The position numbers and the translations under genes are program-made. The notes under the pieces were generated by a model, which was not told the origin of the DNA, made no database searches, and was given only the letters and a program-made list of their open reading frames with translations. Below, in pieces: positions 6,493 to 10,133 of a DNA stretch of 10,133 bases. Every line of letters begins with the position of its first letter. Within the stretch, counting starts at the first letter, position 1. Source of the DNA: Candidatus Cloacimonadota bacterium (GTDB lineage Bacteria > Cloacimonadota > Cloacimonadia > Cloacimonadales > Cloacimonadaceae); NCBI GenBank assembly GCA_028681035.1, contig JAQUJJ010000126.1:1-10133 (forward strand). The letters run 5' to 3'.

Positions 6493-9258
6493 GTGCACAA
6501 AGCTTTTATCCGGAGTGCTAAGACGGTAGAGGTATATGCCGGAGGATACACGGCGATTGTTTTCATCGCGTCCGTTCCATTCCACTGTATGTTTACCTTT
6601 GCTAAGCTCTGTATCATTCAGGGTTTTCACCTTTTGCCCGCGCAGGTTATATATCTCCAGTCTGGCCTGCATGTCCCTGGCCAGGGTGAAGGAGATCTTG
6701 GTGCTGGGGTTAAAAGGATTCGGATAGTTGGCAGAGAGCCCTGTAACCAAAGGAACCGGGCTGTCACCTTCTTTGTGATTGAAAGAAAGAAAGGCGAATT
6801 TACCGATCTGATCTGTTCGGAGAACGGTGTCTTCAAACACCATGCTCTCAGGATTATATGTCTTCCAAGCTTGGGCTGCTTTGGGGCCCTTGCCTTCGTT
6901 ATAAAACATAATCTGCAGTTCTCCGCTTGATTTTGCATCCCCTAAATAAAGACACACATCCACCAAGCTACTATCAACCACAGCCGCCCCTTGGCATACT
7001 CCATTCACATACAGGCCAACTTCATCAGGCATGTCATCCGGATCAAACTCCAAAAATACCGGAGTATAATCAAGCTTTTCTTCATACACAAAAGCAGTGG
7101 CTTGTGGCCTTACTCTGGGTTGAGCTGAGCCTAATGGTGCTTTCCAATACATTTCCTGTGGAGCATCAGGTAGTAGCATCAATACAGCCATATCACCTTC
7201 AGAGAACGTGTAGGTATTCGGATCGATAATCCAGGGGCTGCCAAATGCTTCACTCATCCTGCAGGTACCCCAGGTACGGGTTTTTATGGTGTGCACATAA
7301 TCCAAATATTTGAAGCGGTGGCTGCCGGGTAAATAGCTTGATAAAGCATCTCCAGCTCTGACCGTTCTACCCGACATACCGGCATCATCAAAATAACCAA
7401 CCCAATTCTCAAAAGGCTGCATCTGTCCATTTACATTTACGGACACCACCCAACTAACCGGTGTCGTACGTGGGTTTGCTTTAAACCCATTGATAACCAC
7501 CGGAGTTGGATGAGTACCCCGTGCAAATTGTACCTTGTAGCCCTTGGGTTGGCTTACTGGGTTAGTCGTATTTACCCAACCTGACGCTAGGTATTTCATT
7601 TGGGAGGCATAACCATCATAGCTCCACAGGATTTGGTTTAGTTGTGAATTCGGAGCACCTTGCATGTGTGGTTCAAACAAATACCCGAGTTCATTCCAGT
7701 ACTCTCCATCGGTATCTGTCCTGTCATCCACTACGGGGAAGGAGAGCCAGTATATATTTGAAGGACTCACATCCGTGAAGTACTCTCTATGCTGATGTGG
7801 ATAATAGATGGCTCCGATATCAGGAGGGGTGCCGTCGGGATCTGTTTGAATTACGCCCTCGATTTCACAGCCGGCGTTGATAAGTGGGCTACGATTTTCA
7901 TAATCCCAGAGCAGTGAATAGTCTCTATTGTCGGCATCAACGAACAGGGGATCAAGATCTATGTTATCTTCTAAGGTTGATCCTTGGTAGTAATCATTGA
8001 GCTCGAAACTATCACCGATACTCAAGCTATCTACATTTTGAACGCAACTGTTCTTCATATGAACCTTAGTCCTCATCCAGCTTACTGATCCCATACCGGA
8101 TGAAACCTGAACTGCATCATATGATACGCCTTCTACAGCATGATTATCAGTAATCACTGAATTGGTGATGTATATATTAGCCTGGAATCCAGCTAGTCCA
8201 TCCAAATCTATTGACTTGGTTAACAGTGTATTGCGACCAGAGGTGTTGTCTACTATATTTGTATTTTGAATTTTTATATTACCTCCGATAAAATAGAAAT
8301 TAACGGTGTGCATGCCACTCACATTGTGATCTATAATCGTATTGTCTATACGAACATCAAATAGACTGCATTCACAGAATGTTTGTATACTGATTGTCTC
8401 AGAGTATATATTATTATGGTTATAAATTCTACTATTGGTTATCTCTGTGTCTATGGCATGCAATGAGAGTGCTGCTCCACTATTATGGCTACTGTTAGGC
8501 GAACCACCAAACACATTAGAATATATCTGGCAATCTGATATTTTCAAGTATTTTCTCCCAGCCATAGCCGAGTTAAGCGCAAATATTCCAGCTCCATTAG
8601 CACCAACATTGTCACGAATGTGACAATTCATTAGCTCTACATTATCTGAATCTTGAATCTGTATGCCTCCTCCCGGGCAATCAAAACTTTTAGTGATAGT
8701 GCCATGTGTTAGATTATCATCATCATCCAAAAGGTAGATCCATTTATCTGCTGATATCTGTTCTTGATAAGCATCCCCATTCTGAATTATAAATCCATCC
8801 AGGATGAGATGATTTGCATTATGACATTTTACACATGGCATGTCGCCAAGCCCATCATCATCAACCACGTCCCCATCGATTATTGCTTGGTGAGGACTTG
8901 TGCTTTTTAAATGCAATGATTCCCATGAAGGTCCTTCGATCACAATCGGGTCATAAGTCCCAGGATCTACATAGATAATGTGTGAACCTTCCAGATCTGA
9001 TACATCATCAATTGCATCTTGTATGCTCACAAAAGGGAATACACTTGAACCGTCTGCAACATCTGGATTTGCTGCTTGGTCAACATACACAGAAACTCCG
9101 TGCAGGTAGCTAAAACCACAAATCATCAAAAAAAGTAAAGCTACAGCCAGAAGCTTAGCTATTACTCTGGTTCGTAAGTGTGGGCAGTGCACCCCCCCCT
9201 GGATTCGTTGAGTTTTTATCGTTCCTCCTTTCTTTGGCGATGTTGAGTTTTTAATCAC
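6472..9258 (-). CDS. secreted beta-helix protein with T9SS C-terminal sorting domain
   Basis: The 928-codon frame opens at GTG 9258; the likelier start is discussed under the site at 9217-9231. An Arg/Lys-rich stretch and hydrophobic core (about residues 34-52) form a signal peptide. A right-handed beta-helix follows (about 56-487): VYVDQAANPDVADGSSVFPF opening, SIQDAIDDV, YVDPGTYD, ILDGFIIQNG, GGGIQI, many Asn-rich rungs and the closing DPDGTPPDIGAIYY. Residues about 500-840 are a Trp/Tyr-rich region I cannot name, beginning IYWLSFPVVDDRTDTDGEYW. The end is a T9SS type A/FlgD-like domain: YPNPFNPSTKISFTL (845-859), IYNLRGQKVKTL, WNGRDENN, SGIYLYRL and HKMMLMK. Inferred role: surface or released protein, perhaps for polymer binding; no enzyme motif is recognised. 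A CxxCH (CVKCH, 142-146) lies in the helix and is probably fortuitous. It is first in a likely two-gene unit. The region upstream contains TATGAT (9289 to 9284) as a weak -10 candidate. Confidence 0.9.
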   Translation of the reverse strand: MIKNSTSPKKGGTIKTQRIQGGVHCPHLRTRVIAKLLAVALLFLMICGFSYLHGVSVYVDQAANPDVADGSSVFPFVSIQDAIDDVSDLEGSHIIYVDPGTYDPIVIEGPSWESLHLKSTSPHQAIIDGDVVDDDGLGDMPCVKCHNANHLILDGFIIQNGDAYQEQISADKWIYLLDDDDNLTHGTITKSFDCPGGGIQIQDSDNVELMNCHIRDNVGANGAGIFALNSAMAGRKYLKISDCQIYSNVFGGSPNSSHNSGAALSLHAIDTEITNSRIYNHNNIYSETISIQTFCECSLFDVRIDNTIIDHNVSGMHTVNFYFIGGNIKIQNTNIVDNTSGRNTLLTKSIDLDGLAGFQANIYITNSVITDNHAVEGVSYDAVQVSSGMGSVSWMRTKVHMKNSCVQNVDSLSIGDSFELNDYYQGSTLEDNIDLDPLFVDADNRDYSLLWDYENRSPLINAGCEIEGVIQTDPDGTPPDIGAIYYPHQHREYFTDVSPSNIYWLSFPVVDDRTDTDGEYWNELGYLFEPHMQGAPNSQLNQILWSYDGYASQMKYLASGWVNTTNPVSQPKGYKVQFARGTHPTPVVINGFKANPRTTPVSWVVSVNVNGQMQPFENWVGYFDDAGMSGRTVRAGDALSSYLPGSHRFKYLDYVHTIKTRTWGTCRMSEAFGSPWIIDPNTYTFSEGDMAVLMLLPDAPQEMYWKAPLGSAQPRVRPQATAFVYEEKLDYTPVFLEFDPDDMPDEVGLYVNGVCQGAAVVDSSLVDVCLYLGDAKSSGELQIMFYNEGKGPKAAQAWKTYNPESMVFEDTVLRTDQIGKFAFLSFNHKEGDSPVPLVTGLSANYPNPFNPSTKISFTLARDMQARLEIYNLRGQKVKTLNDTELSKGKHTVEWNGRDENNRRVSSGIYLYRLSTPDKSFVHKMMLMK
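9192..9199 (-). repeat. G8 homopolymer in the 5' coding region of the 928-codon gene
   Basis: Eight consecutive G on the coding strand cover codons 20-23, between the ribosome-binding site and the signal-peptide core. Tracts of this kind can gain or lose a base during replication, which would put the rest of the gene out of frame. Only one start, GTG at 9192, lies at the end of the tract and would escape this, and it has no properly spaced ribosome-binding site. Confidence 0.8.
9217..9231 (-). promoter_or_regulatory. strong ribosome-binding site in front of an ATA codon
   Basis: AAAGGAGG (9231 to 9224 on the minus strand) is the best Shine-Dalgarno in the window. Four nt later, in frame, comes ATA (9219 to 9217, residue 14 of the long frame) followed by AAA ACT CAA. 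An ATG here would give the typical secreted start M-K-T-Q-R-I. The annotated GTG at 9258 has only a weak GGAA upstream, and its first two bases are the end of a 6-bp hairpin (9257-9262 with 9270-9275). So the start may be a rare ATA, or an ATG lost to one G-to-A change. Confidence 0.55.
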
Positions 9259-9377
9259 CGGATATCATTTCCGGTACCATAAGATCATACTATCGTATCA
9301 AATCGATAAATAAAGGATTCTCTTCACGCTATGTCGCCATCATCTTTTGTTTATTAGGCTTGTTTGATGTTCTAAAA

Positions 9378-9455
9378 CAAATTTAGGGCATACGTAAATC
9401 GTGTCAATGGATATTTTGACAGGCATTCCCCCATTTTTTTCAGAACCTAAATTTG
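9378..9455. repeat. 10-bp inverted repeat near the transposase 3' end
   Basis: CAAATTTAGG (9378-9387) pairs exactly with CCTAAATTTG (9446-9455), 58 nt apart. The second arm overlaps the last transposase codons. Between them TGTCAA/TTGACA (9402-9407, 9416-9421) makes a small 6-bp hairpin. They may belong to the end of the insertion sequence or to transcription termination. The true IS terminal repeat cannot be fixed because the other end is outside the window. Confidence 0.45.
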
Positions 9456-10133
9456 ATCTGCTCTCGATCACGTCTTTCCTGTATATTTGGCCTTCGTTTG
9501 TACTGGACAACCAGCGTGATGCAGATAGCGACAACCTCGGCTATTCTGTAGTAAACGAACTCCTTGGGCTTGTACCTGTCTGATTTTATGTACTGGATGA
9601 TCTTTGGAAAGCCGGCTGCCAGGATATGGATATGATTTTTGCATTTATAGATAAAGAAGAGAGCCAAAGCCATAAAAGCATTGAGGTTTTTCATGCCTTG
9701 ATAGCTGGCCAAACGCATGCTTTCCCATCTCATACTCTGCTTCATTTGGCGATGTACTTCCTCAATAGACCAGCGTTTTTAAAAGTATCGATAGCTTTCG
9801 CAATGAGTTCTTGCTCAGGCATATTGGGATCATCAAAGTCACACAAAAGATAGAAGTCCTTACCTCTTAGGGCACCTCTTTTATACTTAAGAGCTACAAT
9901 CAGACTGAGCTCCACGCTGTTTGAATGCTTGCTCGGGTGACCATCTGTACGCACCGCGATTCTGCGGGCTGCACAGTGGAAGGTTTCGCCAGCCTTAAAG
10001 CCAGCAAACCGATACTTAAAGCGCATATCCTCAACCACTTTCTTGAAATTGGTTTCTAGCAAACCTTCTTTAACAGCTCTGGTCCCCATGCCACGAATAA
10101 CAAAAGATACAGCATTATCTTTGAGAAAGCCGA
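9440..10133 (-). pseudogene. IS4-superfamily-like DDE transposase, frameshifted, N-terminus outside window
   Basis: On the minus strand the frame enters from the edge with GFLKDNAVSFVIRGMGTRAV, a segment near the first catalytic Asp in DDE transposases. It continues to FYLLCDFDDPNMPEQELIAK, which probably holds the second Asp, and then AIDTFK. There the frame runs into a stop at 9742-9744. The next segment of the protein, RWSIEEVHRQMKQSMRWES, holding the catalytic Glu and the trailing R/K positions of the IS4-type Y-R-E-K block, is in the -1 frame and runs to the TGA at 9440-9442 (LNAFMALALFFIY..., basic C-terminus). The switch lies in TTTTAAAAA (coding strand, 9784 to 9776). Adding one A restores D-T-F-K-K-R-W-S-I-E-E. 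So this is either a one-base deletion that killed the gene or, less likely, a slippage site. The exact IS family is not certain without the N-terminus. Confidence 0.8.

Larger units (their letters stand above)
9340..10133 (-). mobile_element. partial insertion sequence with DDE transposase, right part outside window
   Basis: The element is inferred from the transposase reading from the right edge to 9440. Its inner boundary should lie between that stop and the start region of the beta-helix gene (about 9290-9440). No terminal repeat or target duplication can be shown with one end missing, so the left coordinate is approximate. Insertion here is upstream of the two-gene beta-helix unit and could have changed its promoter. 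Confidence 0.55.

Noticed and set aside
9259..9330. Bacteroidetes-like promoter motif upstream of the 928-codon gene
   Set aside because: TCGATTTG is close to the TAnnTTTG pattern, but no matching upstream element stands out and the promoter consensus for this organism is unknown.

Overview
The window fits a member of the FCB bacterial superphylum, most likely Candidatus Cloacimonadota (inferred from protein style, not from a database search). The main clues are two very large secreted parallel beta-helix proteins. Both end in a type IX secretion (T9SS)-like C-terminal sorting domain with a PNPF motif, an IYN-RGQKV core and a terminal HKM-L-K. Repetitive palindromes, an IS and decayed defence genes mark the middle and right end as accessory DNA.

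Layout, left to right. (1) 1-1534, minus: most of an MsbA/MdlB-type ABC exporter, cut by the left edge before its signature motif. (2) 1547-1569: intrinsic terminator; 1582-1658, minus: tRNA-Arg(ACG) with encoded CCA. (3) 1659-2143: no gene, but a 16-bp perfect palindrome and a long hairpin with 23-nt perfect arms built from GTGGAGAT repeats. (4) 2144-3642, plus: a ruined type I restriction-modification locus. An HsdM N-terminus is joined in frame to the last ~25 residues of an HsdS, then overlaps by ATGA a rhuM gene that is broken by one in-frame TGA but otherwise full length. (5) 3760-9258, minus: two beta-helix secretion genes 21 bp apart, probably one transcript. (6) 9440-10133, minus: the C-terminal part of an IS4-superfamily-like DDE transposase with a one-base frameshift in a homopolymer, cut by the right edge.

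The two beta-helix proteins are probably exported by Sec and then moved to or across the outer membrane by T9SS. Both carry oddities at their 5' ends. The first (928 codons) has its best ribosome-binding site in front of an ATA codon, followed by a G8 tract. The second (896 codons) has a perfect 13-bp hairpin inside its N-terminal coding sequence. The two 3' ends share a 40-bp near-identical sequence in which the stop codon overlaps a new ATG. This suggests duplication or recombination between them.

I found no clearly new multi-gene system. The most informative signals are the in-frame hsdM-hsdS deletion fusion with the single-stop rhuM, the start-codon/homopolymer arrangement of the large secreted protein, and the palindromic repeats.
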